Notes: a model not told the origin generated them from the sequence alone. A stretch of DNA of 12,309 bases from Rhodospirillaceae bacterium (GCA_030623425.1 JAUXMA010000014.1:1-12309); one strand, 5' to 3'. Counted from the first letter of the stretch, positions 1 through 10,566 are shown. Made by a program: numbers and translations.

Positions 1-16
1 CCTCCCTGATCAACTC

Positions 17-47
17 GCCGGGCTCTCCAGAGCCCGGCTTTTTTATT
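17..47 (+). terminator. Rho-independent terminator of an upstream rightward gene
   Basis: A GC-rich perfect inverted repeat (17-26 with 29-38, realistically a 9-bp stem with a 4-nt loop) is followed directly by six T residues and more T-rich sequence (39-47). There is no matching A-run before the stem, so it is read on the plus strand only. The gene it ends lies before the window start and is convergent with the EF-G-like gene. Confidence 0.9.
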
Positions 48-374
48 CCAAAAGAAAATAACTTTCATTTCATTCAGTTATGGACGGTTCTCCATTTCTT
101 GTCCGGGGCGATGGCAAGGCTTCGAAACGACCGTTATTTTCATGGCGTCATCGGAAAATCATTATATCAGACGCCGCTCATGTTGCGATGCACCAAAGAA
201 GCTCCCGCCGCGCTCCGCGGACGGCAGCCTTGGGGGGTATTTGCCGCCACCCGTGACTGACGTGAAATGCCTCGATTCGCCAAGGAAATTCACCATTTCA
301 AACATGCCAAGTTTGTGACCCGGTTTGATTTCCGTCCTTATCGGGGCCTCGGGCGGTGTTATGAGGAGATGCGT
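48..374. other. Convergent intergenic region, no gene recognised
   Basis: This stretch lies between the terminator of the off-window gene and the 3' end of the EF-G-like gene. No convincing coding sequence or RNA gene is visible. It contains a 6-bp dyad, GGCGTC (144-149) with GACGCC (170-175), and a small CCGCG/CGCGG hairpin (208-220). Neither is followed by a T-run on either strand, so no clear terminator can be assigned to the EF-G-like gene. A TATAAT on the minus strand (161-166) lacks a recognisable -35 element. Confidence 0.5.
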
Positions 375-2402
375 CTATTTTTTGGCCGCGGCCCGCTCGC
401 TAACGACTTGATCGGCGAACTTGCCGGTGACTTCCTGCAAGTGGTCGAACTCCCAAACGAACGTGCCGACGCCTAAGGTAACCGACCGCAAATCGATGAT
501 CAGGTCGTGCATTTCCGACTGCGGCAATTGCACCGAAACCTCGTCCCAATCTTTCCTGTCGGGTCTGGCGTCGAAACCGAGGATCTGCCCTCTCCGCCCG
601 CTGATCAGGCGTTGGATCTTGGAGGTGAACTCGTTGGGAAGGGCGATCTTCACCATGAAGATCGGCTCCAGAAGAACCGGATTGCAATGGGGCATGCCTT
701 GGCGCATGGCCAATTGCGCCGCCGACTTGAAAGCCAAGTCGGAACTGTCGACCGAATGGTATTGGCCGTCGGTCAGCGTCACCGCGATATCGACCACCTG
801 GAAGCCCATTGGCCCCCGCTTCATGTAGTCCTTGATGCCGTTTTCGACGGCGGGAATGTACTGCTTGGGCACTACGCCGCCGGTAATGGTGCTGTGGAAA
901 TCGAATCCCGATCCTCTCGGCAACGGTTTGATGTCCAGGTGGACGTCGCCGAACTGGCCGTGACCGCCGCTTTGCTTTTTGTGACGAGCGTGCTGGGAAA
1001 TCGACTTGCGGACAGTTTCTTTGTAAGGAACTTGAGGCCGGGCCGAGATGACCGACATGTTGTAGCGGTTTTGCAAGCGGTCGAGAGCGATTTGAAGGTG
1101 CATTTCGCCTTGCCCCCACAGCAGCAGTTCGCTGGTGTCTTGATTTTGCTGAAAGGAAAGCGAGGAATCTTCTTCCGCAAGTTTGGCGAGCGCCCCCGTG
1201 AGCTTGACCTCGTCGGCCCGGTTTTCGGCGTGGATGGCCAGGGAAAACAGAGGCGGCAGGGGTCGGGGCCAGTCCGAGGCCTTGGCATTGCCTGAAGGCG
1301 AGAGTACGTCGCCGGTGGCGACGGCGTCCATGCGTCCCAGGGCGACGACGGCGCCGGCGCCGGCCTTGGCCAATTTGTCCTGTTTCTGGCCGAACAAAGT
1401 AAAGAGCCCGCTGATTCGGCTCCCGTTGACGGTCATGCCGTCGGAAATTTCGCCACTCCACACCCGGGCCAGGGAAAGCTTGCCGATCTGGCTGGCATGC
1501 AGGGTCTTGAAAACCTGCGCCGTAGCCTCGCCCGACGTTTCAAACCCCCATCTTTTCGCTGTCACCGACGGCTCGGGAGCTTCGTGACGAAGCGCCTTCC
1601 AGAGACGGCGGATGCCGTTGTCGCTTTCGGCCGAACCGAAGAACACCGGAGCGATCAGGTCTTCCTGCAGGTCCTTGGTCAGATTGGCGTAGATATCGTC
1701 GGTGCTGGGAATGATGTCTTCCAGGAGTTCTTCGAGCAAGGCGTCGTTGAAGTCGGCCAGTGCCTCCAACATTTCGGTGCGCGCTTCCTGCTCGCGCTCG
1801 ACAACCGGTTCGGGAAGCTGGACCAGATCCGAGGGCTTGCCGGTGTTCCACTGGAACGCCCGTTCGCTGGCCAAGTCCACATGGCCGCTGACGCGTTCGC
1901 CGTCGCGGATGGGAACCTGGCGCAGGATCAGCGGCCGTTCGGACACCGTCTGCAAAGCCTCGAGGACCGCTTTTATCCTTGTCTGCGCGGTGTCCATTTT
2001 GTTGATGAAAACGAAGTGCGGAATGTTGTGCTCGTCCAGGAACCGGAACACCGGGGCCAGGGTCAGGGCCTTGTTCGCCTCGGGTTCGCAGACGACCACC
2101 GCCGTGTCCGCCACCATCAGCGCGTTGAAGGTATCCTGGGTCAGTTCAACGGAGCCCGGACAGTCGATGAAGGTCCAGTCTTCGTCCAGGTAGCGGGTGC
2201 TGGCGACGGAAAGCTCGGTGCTTCTCTGGCGGTCGCGCGCTTCGGGCGTGCCGTCGCCGACGGTGTTTCCGTCCTTTATGCTGCCCTTGCGGTGGACGGA
2301 GCCGGAGGCGACGAGAAGGCTCTCCAGCAATGTCGTCTTGCCGCACAAGTAGGGCCCGACAAGGGCCGCGCAACGGGGTTCGGATGGTACTTTGCCGGTC
2401 AC
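375..2402 (-). CDS. EF-G-like translational GTPase family protein (degenerate switch regions)
   Basis: The 675-residue product has the full five-domain layout of elongation factor G. The G domain occupies about 1-280, domain II about 290-370, domain III about 385-460, domain IV about 465-580 (QSGGHGQFGDV at 477-487) and domain V about 585-665. The P-loop is GPYLCGKT (16-23), G4 is NKMD (134-137) and G5 is GSA (256-258). Switch II reads DCPGS (80-84) where EF-G has DTPGH, so the catalytic histidine is serine. The switch I segment reads RSTEL (60-64) where EF-G has RGITI, so the Mg-coordinating threonine appears to be Glu63. This matches the EF-G-like family distinct from housekeeping FusA; I recall alphaproteobacterial members with the same changes, and their role is unclear. 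The start is GTG, supported by GGGAGGA (2407-2413) 4-5 nt upstream. It is the last gene of the leftward block, 130 bp after the aminotransferase. Confidence 0.93.
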   Translation of the reverse strand: MTGKVPSEPRCAALVGPYLCGKTTLLESLLVASGSVHRKGSIKDGNTVGDGTPEARDRQRSTELSVASTRYLDEDWTFIDCPGSVELTQDTFNALMVADTAVVVCEPEANKALTLAPVFRFLDEHNIPHFVFINKMDTAQTRIKAVLEALQTVSERPLILRQVPIRDGERVSGHVDLASERAFQWNTGKPSDLVQLPEPVVEREQEARTEMLEALADFNDALLEELLEDIIPSTDDIYANLTKDLQEDLIAPVFFGSAESDNGIRRLWKALRHEAPEPSVTAKRWGFETSGEATAQVFKTLHASQIGKLSLARVWSGEISDGMTVNGSRISGLFTLFGQKQDKLAKAGAGAVVALGRMDAVATGDVLSPSGNAKASDWPRPLPPLFSLAIHAENRADEVKLTGALAKLAEEDSSLSFQQNQDTSELLLWGQGEMHLQIALDRLQNRYNMSVISARPQVPYKETVRKSISQHARHKKQSGGHGQFGDVHLDIKPLPRGSGFDFHSTITGGVVPKQYIPAVENGIKDYMKRGPMGFQVVDIAVTLTDGQYHSVDSSDLAFKSAAQLAMRQGMPHCNPVLLEPIFMVKIALPNEFTSKIQRLISGRRGQILGFDARPDRKDWDEVSVQLPQSEMHDLIIDLRSVTLGVGTFVWEFDHLQEVTGKFADQVVSERAAAKK

Positions 2403-2406
2403 GAAA

Positions 2407-2413
2407 TCCTCCC
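2407..2413 (-). promoter_or_regulatory. Strong Shine-Dalgarno site fixing the GTG start of the EF-G-like gene
   Basis: The minus strand reads GGGAGGA, then TTTC, then GTG (2400-2402). The near-consensus site at correct spacing decides for this GTG start. Confidence 0.8.
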
Positions 2414-2532
2414 ACGGGTTGGTTCCCCGAAAACGGTCACGAGCTTCTTAGAGCATGTCAAGATTGGTCGGCGCAAGCCCGCTCCCCCGCCGGTCCGGCA
2501 ACGGCCATTCCCCGAACGATCGACGCGCATGC

Positions 2533-3768
<1,236 letters not shown>

Positions 3769-3800
3769 CTAAGCCCGCCAAAACTCCCTGGCAACCGCCG

Positions 3801-4274
3801 TCAGAGATAACTGACCTTGACGATCTCGTAAAATTTCGAGCCGCGAGGCGTGGTCACTTCAACGGAATCGCCCAGGGATTTGCCGATCAGGGCGCGGGCC
3901 AATGGCGAGGTAACCGACAGCCGGCCGGAATCGATGTCGGATTCGTGGGAACCGACGATCTGATAGGTCGTTTCCTCGTCGGTATCCTCGTCGGCCAGCA
4001 ACACGGTGGCGCCGAAACGGACCACGTCGCCGGAAAGCTTGGTGGTGTCGATGACTTCGGCGCGGCTGATGAGATCATCAAGTTCAGCCAGCCGTCCCTC
4101 GGTGAAACTCTGGTGCTCGCGGGCGGCGTGGTATTCGGCGTTTTCCGAAAGATCCCCGTGTTCACGGGCGGCGGCGATGGCGCGGATGATCCGCGGACGT
4201 TCTTCGTTCATCAGCCTCTTGCGTTCTTCTTCCAGTCGGCCCAAACCTTCCGGAGTCATGGGGATTTTTTCCAT
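3801..4274 (-). CDS. greA: Transcription elongation (transcript cleavage) factor GreA
   Basis: The 157-residue protein has the usual GreA length and architecture. The N-terminal antiparallel coiled coil spans about 1-75 and the FKBP-like C-terminal domain about 80-157. The coiled-coil tip motif [12 protein letters not shown] carries Asp41 and Glu44, the acidic pair that enters the RNA polymerase secondary channel and promotes cleavage of backtracked RNA. The C-terminal part contains the expected [16 protein letters not shown] stretch. The ATG at 4272-4274 gives the family-typical start MEKIPMT. A longer reading that would start at 4310 adds 12 residues that do not resemble GreA. The ribosome binding site is weak (GGAA about 9 nt upstream). 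It follows carB by 97 bp in the same direction, an arrangement often seen in alphaproteobacteria. Confidence 0.96.
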   Translation of the reverse strand: MEKIPMTPEGLGRLEEERKRLMNEERPRIIRAIAAAREHGDLSENAEYHAAREHQSFTEGRLAELDDLISRAEVIDTTKLSGDVVRFGATVLLADEDTDEETTYQIVGSHESDIDSGRLSVTSPLARALIGKSLGDSVEVTTPRGSKFYEIVKVSYL

Positions 4275-4304
4275 GGCCAAAAATTCCGATTTTTCCCATG
4301 CCAA

Positions 4305-4337
4305 GCACATCCCCGTTCATTCGCGGCAAGGATGTGC
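4305..4337 (-). repeat. 8-bp inverted repeat in the carB-greA intergenic leader
   Basis: GCACATCC (4305-4312) is perfectly complementary to GGATGTGC (4330-4337) across a 17-nt loop. On the transcribed (minus) strand the hairpin is preceded by a T-run and followed by TTGGCATGGG, so it is not a normal terminator. It sits 31 nt upstream of the greA start and could be a leader structure; the role is unknown. Confidence 0.4.
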
Positions 4338-4368
4338 AAAAAAGCGGCGGGAAAGATTAAAAAAATGT

Positions 4369-7629
<3,261 letters not shown>

Positions 7630-7639
7630 GCGGGAACTA

Positions 7640-7654
7640 CCTCGTTTGACGAGG
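7640..7654 (-). promoter_or_regulatory. Hairpin overlapping the carB Shine-Dalgarno site
   Basis: On the carB transcript strand CCTCGT, CAA, ACGAGG forms a 6-bp stem with a 3-nt loop. The 3' arm contains the GAGG of the likely ribosome binding site, so the stem would partly mask it. Whether it regulates carB translation is inference. Confidence 0.4.
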
Positions 7655-7690
7655 CAACGGCGCGTCCGCCGCAAGCGGGTTATTGAAACG

Positions 7691-7720
7691 CAGGGGGCAC
7701 GGAGGAGTCTCGCGAACACA
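7691..7720 (+). repeat. Degenerate copy of the CACAGAG-type repeat downstream of the GxxExxY gene
   Basis: Positions 7698-7709 match 8191-8202 in 11 of 12 bases (CACGGAGGAGTC against CACAGAGGAGTC). Similarity continues weakly on both sides, ending in AACACA, which matches GACACA of the other copy if one base is skipped. It lies in direct orientation to the left arm of the inverted repeat at 8172-8217, so repeat copies bracket the GxxExxY gene. It also lies within the carB 5' leader. Confidence 0.45.
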
Positions 7721-7730
7721 TAGGCCCATC

Positions 7731-8104
7731 CTAAAACACATAGCGCTGGATGCCGTCTTTGAGCAGTTTGGTATTAAAGTTGATGAGCAGGCCCCTTCCT
7801 ATTCCACTAAGCTTCAAATAGGTCAGCACCTGGGCCTGATGAACCGGGAGCAGTCTTTCGAGGGCCTTTATCTCGATCAGCAAGGTTTTTCCACAATGAC
7901 ATCGGCGCGGAACCCGCATTCCAAATTGGCTGCTTTGTAGGTAATCGGGACGGCCACTTGCCGTTCGAACTGGACGCCGTTCTCTTTCAACTCATGACAG
8001 AGGCATTGCTCGTATACCGACTCTAAAAGTCCGGGTCCGAGGGCCTTATGAACGTCGATAGCCAGCCCGATCACTTTCTCGCTCAAATGATCATTTTCAG
8101 CCAT
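7731..8104 (-). pseudogene. GxxExxY family protein (PD-(D/E)XK-like), disrupted by a single-base frameshift
   Basis: The first frame (8104 down to about 7886) encodes the N-terminal half with the family signature GLLESVY (Gly25, Glu28, Tyr31), then FERQV and GFRADVIVE. It ends early in KPC and a TGA at residue 76. The rest of the family sequence, LLIEIKALERLLPVHQAQ and [14 protein letters not shown], is in another frame ending at 7731. Adding one A to the A5 run on the minus strand (T5 at 7886-7890) restores a continuous reading of about 124 residues, the usual family length. The shift falls between Asp68 and the E-I-K motif (78-80 in the restored reading), the two parts of the putative nuclease-like site, so the unshifted product lacks it. 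The gene could be a recent pseudogene, a sequencing error in a homopolymer, or a product of slippage. The family's function is unproven. CACAGAG-type repeats lie on both sides. Confidence 0.85.
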
Positions 8105-8146
8105 GCGCCTGAACCGCTACCGGCTGATGAAGTTTAGCTCGGTCTG

Positions 8147-8366
8147 AAAACGCCGAGTCTGTGGCATAGGTTTTTTTTAAACACAGAGAACACAGAGGAG
8201 TCACAGAGGACACAGAGCGACCGTGCTTGTCCTCAGCAATAGCGGCTAGCCATCCAAATCTCTCAACAAAGGGCGCGAAGCGCCTCCTCATTCTTCTCTG
8301 TGCGCTCTGTGACTCCTCTGTGACCTCTGTGTTGAAAAAAACAACGTTTCCGCAGTCGGGGCGTTT
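8147..8366. repeat. Large inverted repeat built of CACAGAG heptamers
   Basis: Positions 8172-8217 pair with 8296-8341 about a centre at 8256.5, with 41 of 46 positions complementary. Each arm begins with a T (or A) run and holds four CACAGAG heptamers starting at 8182, 8191, 8202 and 8211 (spacing 9, 11, 9). The mirror CTCTGTG copies start at 8296, 8305, 8316 and 8325. An 18-bp core, 8191-8208 with 8305-8322, is perfect. Four of the five mismatches fall in the dinucleotide spacers. Weaker symmetry continues outward: AAACGCCGAGTCTGTGG (8148-8164) resembles the complement of 8350-8366. The loop holds a small GGCGC/GCGCC hairpin (8272-8284). No target-site duplication or transposase was recognised; it is MITE-like or a structured RNA/DNA element. 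It fills the gap between the GxxExxY start and the mini-ZapA stop. Confidence 0.85.
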
Positions 8367-8389
8367 GGAGTTTTTAATCGCTGAGAAAT

Positions 8390-8533
8390 TCATAATCCAA
8401 GAAGTGCCTTAAGAGCACCGAGAACGGCTGCCAACTCATTGTACTTACCCAAGCGATCGATGTGATTCTCATTTCCTTCATCACAAGAAATATTAAAGTT
8501 CCTACCATGGATTGTTACATTAGCATTAGCCAT
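8390..8533 (-). CDS. Small ZapA-head-like protein, translationally coupled to carA
   Basis: This 47-codon ORF starts at an ATG (8531-8533) overlapping the carA TGA by one base (TGATG). GGAGG (8541-8545), inside the last codons of carA, lies 7 nt upstream of it. The N-terminus, V-T-I-x-G-R-x-F-x-I-x-C-D-E-G-x-E-x-H-I-x-R-L-x-x-Y (residues 6-31), resembles the globular head of the cell division protein ZapA, which stimulates FtsZ assembly. The usual ZapA (about 100 residues) continues into a long coiled coil; this one ends after a short helix-like NELAAVLGALKALLGL tail. Only 16 of 47 codons end in G or C, and six of seven Asn codons are AAT, unlike the GC-rich neighbours, which suggests foreign origin or relaxed selection. 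Its stop abuts the outer region of the inverted-repeat element. It may be a real mini-protein, or a truncated zapA-like gene. The family assignment rests on motif reading only. Confidence 0.6.
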   Translation of the reverse strand: MANANVTIHGRNFNISCDEGNENHIDRLGKYNELAAVLGALKALLGL

Positions 8534-9819
8534 CATCCCCCCTCCATCATCCCAATGAACCTATCGAACAGGTAATGACTGTCCTGTGGTCCCGGCGAGG
8601 CCTCGGGGTGGTACTGGACCGAGAACACCGGCTTGCCTTCGGCCCGCAGACCCTCCAGGGTCCCGTCGAACAGCGAGGTATGGGTCTCGATTACGCCGTC
8701 GGGAAGGCTGTCGCGGTCGACCACGAAGCCGTGGTTCTGCGAGGTGATCTCCACCTTGCCGGTGGCGAGGTCCTTGACCGGCTGATTGGCTCCCCTGTGC
8801 CCCATGTGCATCTTGGATGTTTTCGCCCCCAAGGCCAAAGCCAGCATCTGGTGGCCCAAACAGATGCCGAACACCGGCAAGCCCCCGGCGAGCACGCCTT
8901 TGATCGTCGGCACCGCGTACTCGCCGGTCGCCGCCGGGTCGCCGGGGCCGTTCGACAGGAACACGCCGTCGGGTTGCAAGGCCAGCACCTCTTCGGCCGT
9001 CGCCGCGGCCGGAACCACGGTGACCCGGCAACCGGCGGAGGCCAGGCACCTCAAGATATTGCGTTTGGCGCCATAATCGACGGCGACGACGTGAAATTTC
9101 GGCGCCTTCTGGCGCCCATATCCGACCCGCAAGGACCATTCGGTCTCGTCCCAGGCATAAGTCCGGGCGCAGGTGACATCCTTCGCCAAGTCCATGCCCT
9201 TGAGACCCGGCCAGGACCGGGCCATGCGGCCAAGGGCCTCGGTATCGATGTCATCCTCGGCGGCGTGCGCCAAAGCACCGTTGGGAGCGCCGCCGTCGCG
9301 AATGCGCCGGGTCAGCCGGCGGGTATCGATCCCGGTGACGGCGACCAGATGCATGGATTTCAACCATTCGTCCAGGTGCCCGGAGGCTCGCCAATTGGCC
9401 GGGCCGGTGATATCGGTGCGCAAGACGCAGCCGCGCACGGCCGGAGTCGTTGTTTCAATGTCCTCCCCATTGACGCCGACGTTGCCGATGTGCGGAAAGG
9501 TGAAGGTGATGATCTGCCCGGCGTAGGACGGATCGGTGAGGGTCTCTTGATAGCCGGTAATGGCGGTGTTGAAGCATACCTCGCCGACCGCCACGCCGGG
9601 GGCTCCGGCGCCGCGCCCCCAAAAAACCGATCCGTCCGCCAATACCAGCGCCGCGTTGGCCCCGGATGGTTTGGCGGCGGACGGCGCGGGGGAAGCGGCG
9701 GGGTCGGGCGTCAAACGGCGCATCCTCTGCTTTGGCGCTGGCGCGAGCGCCGCGGCGGCGGCATTCATCCGGCGCCATTGCGGGGTCGCGCGCCGGCAGG
9801 CGCCCGGATATGGCGGCAT
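8533..9819 (-). CDS. carA: Carbamoyl-phosphate synthetase small (glutaminase) subunit CarA
   Basis: CarA hydrolyses glutamine and passes ammonia to CarB. The N-terminal CPSase domain begins near ALVLADGSVFWG (57-68) and contains GEVCFNTAITGYQE and DPSYAGQIITFTFPHIGN. The class I glutamine amidotransferase domain (about 240-428) carries the nucleophile in FGICLGHQ (Cys320) and the partners His404 and Glu406 in YHPEASPG. The start is uncertain. ATG 9817-9819 (428 residues) is the first AUG after the predicted transcription start and is used here, but it has no clear ribosome binding site. ATG 9766-9768 (411) and ATG 9721-9723 (396, AGAGG directly adjacent) are alternatives, and a TTG lies at 9826-9828. 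The first roughly 55 residues are Ala/Pro/Arg-rich and not conserved, so a shorter start is quite possible. The stop overlaps the start of the mini-ZapA ORF. Confidence 0.95.
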   Translation of the reverse strand: MPPYPGACRRATPQWRRMNAAAAALAPAPKQRMRRLTPDPAASPAPSAAKPSGANAALVLADGSVFWGRGAGAPGVAVGEVCFNTAITGYQETLTDPSYAGQIITFTFPHIGNVGVNGEDIETTTPAVRGCVLRTDITGPANWRASGHLDEWLKSMHLVAVTGIDTRRLTRRIRDGGAPNGALAHAAEDDIDTEALGRMARSWPGLKGMDLAKDVTCARTYAWDETEWSLRVGYGRQKAPKFHVVAVDYGAKRNILRCLASAGCRVTVVPAAATAEEVLALQPDGVFLSNGPGDPAATGEYAVPTIKGVLAGGLPVFGICLGHQMLALALGAKTSKMHMGHRGANQPVKDLATGKVEITSQNHGFVVDRDSLPDGVIETHTSLFDGTLEGLRAEGKPVFSVQYHPEASPGPQDSHYLFDRFIGMMEGG

Positions 9820-9846
9820 AAGTTTCAAAATGTTGGCTGGACCGTT

Positions 9847-9875
9847 TTCATAAGCAAAAGACGTGCCGCCGTCAA
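9847..9875 (-). promoter_or_regulatory. Sigma70-type promoter of carA
   Basis: On the minus strand TTGACG (9870-9875) and TATGAA (9847-9852) are separated by exactly 17 bp, with a very AT-rich stretch upstream (about 9880-9925) that could act as an UP element. The transcription start would be near 9840, leaving a leader of only about 20 nt before the ATG at 9819. Confidence 0.7.
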
Positions 9876-9932
9876 GATTTCATTCTCATAAAAATATTTA
9901 TATATTTCAATGGGTTATTTTATTCCAAGAAT

Positions 9933-9961
9933 TTGCCTTATGCGGCGTTTTTCGCTAACGT
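9933..9961 (+). promoter_or_regulatory. Possible promoter of the yqeY-type gene
   Basis: TTGCCT (9933-9938) and TAACGT (9956-9961) are spaced 17 bp apart, about 33 nt upstream of the ATG. The match is moderate. Most of it coincides with the 21-bp repeat that recurs upstream of dnaG. Confidence 0.35.
9934..9954 (+). repeat. 21-bp repeat, copy 1 (upstream of yqeY)
   Basis: TGCCTTATGC, then G, then GCGTTTTTCG. It matches 10489-10509 in 20 of 21 positions, in the same orientation. Similarity stops sharply at both ends. Confidence 0.7.
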
Positions 9962-9994
9962 CGGCGGTTCTCGAAAAACTCCCATGGATGCTCC

Positions 9995-10450
9995 ATGCTC
10001 CGCGACCGTATCAATGACGCCTTGAAAGACGCCATGTTGGCCAAAAGCCAGGAAGTGGTTGCCGCCTTGCGGCTGATCCTGGCGACGCTCAAAGACCGCG
10101 ACATCGCCGCCCGCGCCAAAGGCAACCTGGAAGGGATCGGTGATGACGAGATTCTCGCCTTGTTGCAATCCATGATCAAGCAGCGTAGCGAAAGCATTGA
10201 AATGTACGAAAAAGGCGGCCGCCTCGACCTGGCAGAACGCGAGACGAAGGAAATCGCCACCATCGAGCAATTCCTGCCCGAGCAAATCGCCGATGACGAA
10301 CTGGTCGATGCGATCACCTCGGTGATCATCGAAGAGAAAGGCAAAACCCTCAAGGACATGGGGCGGGTCATGACCGCCTTGAAGGAGCGCTACACCGGAC
10401 GCATGGACTTCGCCAAGGCCAGCGCCGTGGTCAAGAAACAGCTGAGTTGA
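9995..10450 (+). CDS. GatB/YqeY domain-containing protein
   Basis: The 151-residue, helix-rich, soluble protein matches the YqeY family: MLRDRINDALKDAM at the start, LRLILATLKDRDI (25-37), the MIKQR.ESIEMYEKGGR.DLAE.E stretch (about 60-84), then IEQFLPEQ and a C-terminal half ending in MDFAKASAVVKKQL. The family resembles the tail domain of the GatB subunit of tRNA-dependent amidotransferase, which binds tRNA, but the role of the free-standing protein is not established. The ATG start matches the family; the ribosome binding site is weak (GGA at 9986-9988, 6 nt upstream). It lies upstream of dnaG in the same direction, separated by about 220 bp that contain a dnaG promoter, and is divergent from carA. 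Confidence 0.93.
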   Translation: MLRDRINDALKDAMLAKSQEVVAALRLILATLKDRDIAARAKGNLEGIGDDEILALLQSMIKQRSESIEMYEKGGRLDLAERETKEIATIEQFLPEQIADDELVDAITSVIIEEKGKTLKDMGRVMTALKERYTGRMDFAKASAVVKKQLS

Positions 10451-10488
10451 GCGGCGCTTTGGCGAAGCCGCCGAGCGCCCCGGCAAGG

Positions 10489-10509
10489 TGCCTTATGCAG
10501 CGTTTTTCG
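10489..10509 (+). repeat. 21-bp repeat, copy 2 (between yqeY and dnaG)
   Basis: TGCCTTATGC, then A, then GCGTTTTTCG; one mismatch from copy 1 at 9934-9954. It lies 38 bp after the yqeY stop and about 57 bp before the predicted dnaG -35 element. A hairpin without a T-run (10453-10479, GGCGCT with AGCGCC) lies just before it. Confidence 0.7.
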
Positions 10510-10566
10510 GCCCAAGTATTTGGGGATAACTCGGCAATCCGGGGGATATCCCTCGGCGATCCGCGA

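Noticed and set aside
267..476. Plus-strand ORF of 69 codons
   Set aside because: Its second half is antisense to the EF-G-like 3' end, and no ribosome binding site or family match is visible.
2456..2461. Perfect TTGACA on the minus strand upstream of the EF-G-like gene
   Set aside because: No acceptable -10 element lies 16-19 bp downstream, so I do not call a promoter, although an internal one is possible in this 130-bp gap.
7715..7743. 9-bp direct repeat AACACATAG (7715-7723 and 7735-7743) as a target-site duplication
   Set aside because: The copies are only 20 bp apart and one lies inside the GxxExxY coding end, so they do not flank a plausible element.
8172..8341. CRISPR-like array of short repeats
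   Set aside because: The repeats are 7-bp units with 2- or 4-nt gaps in a dyad, not 25-40 bp repeats with unique spacers; no cas gene is present.
8097..8393. Minus-strand ORF of 98 codons
   Set aside because: It is a translation of the inverted repeat (SVSSV and LCSLC patterns come from the heptamers), so it is a spurious ORF rather than a gene.
10453..10479. GC-rich hairpin after the yqeY stop as a terminator
   Set aside because: The stem is interrupted and no T-run follows, so rho-independent termination is not supported.
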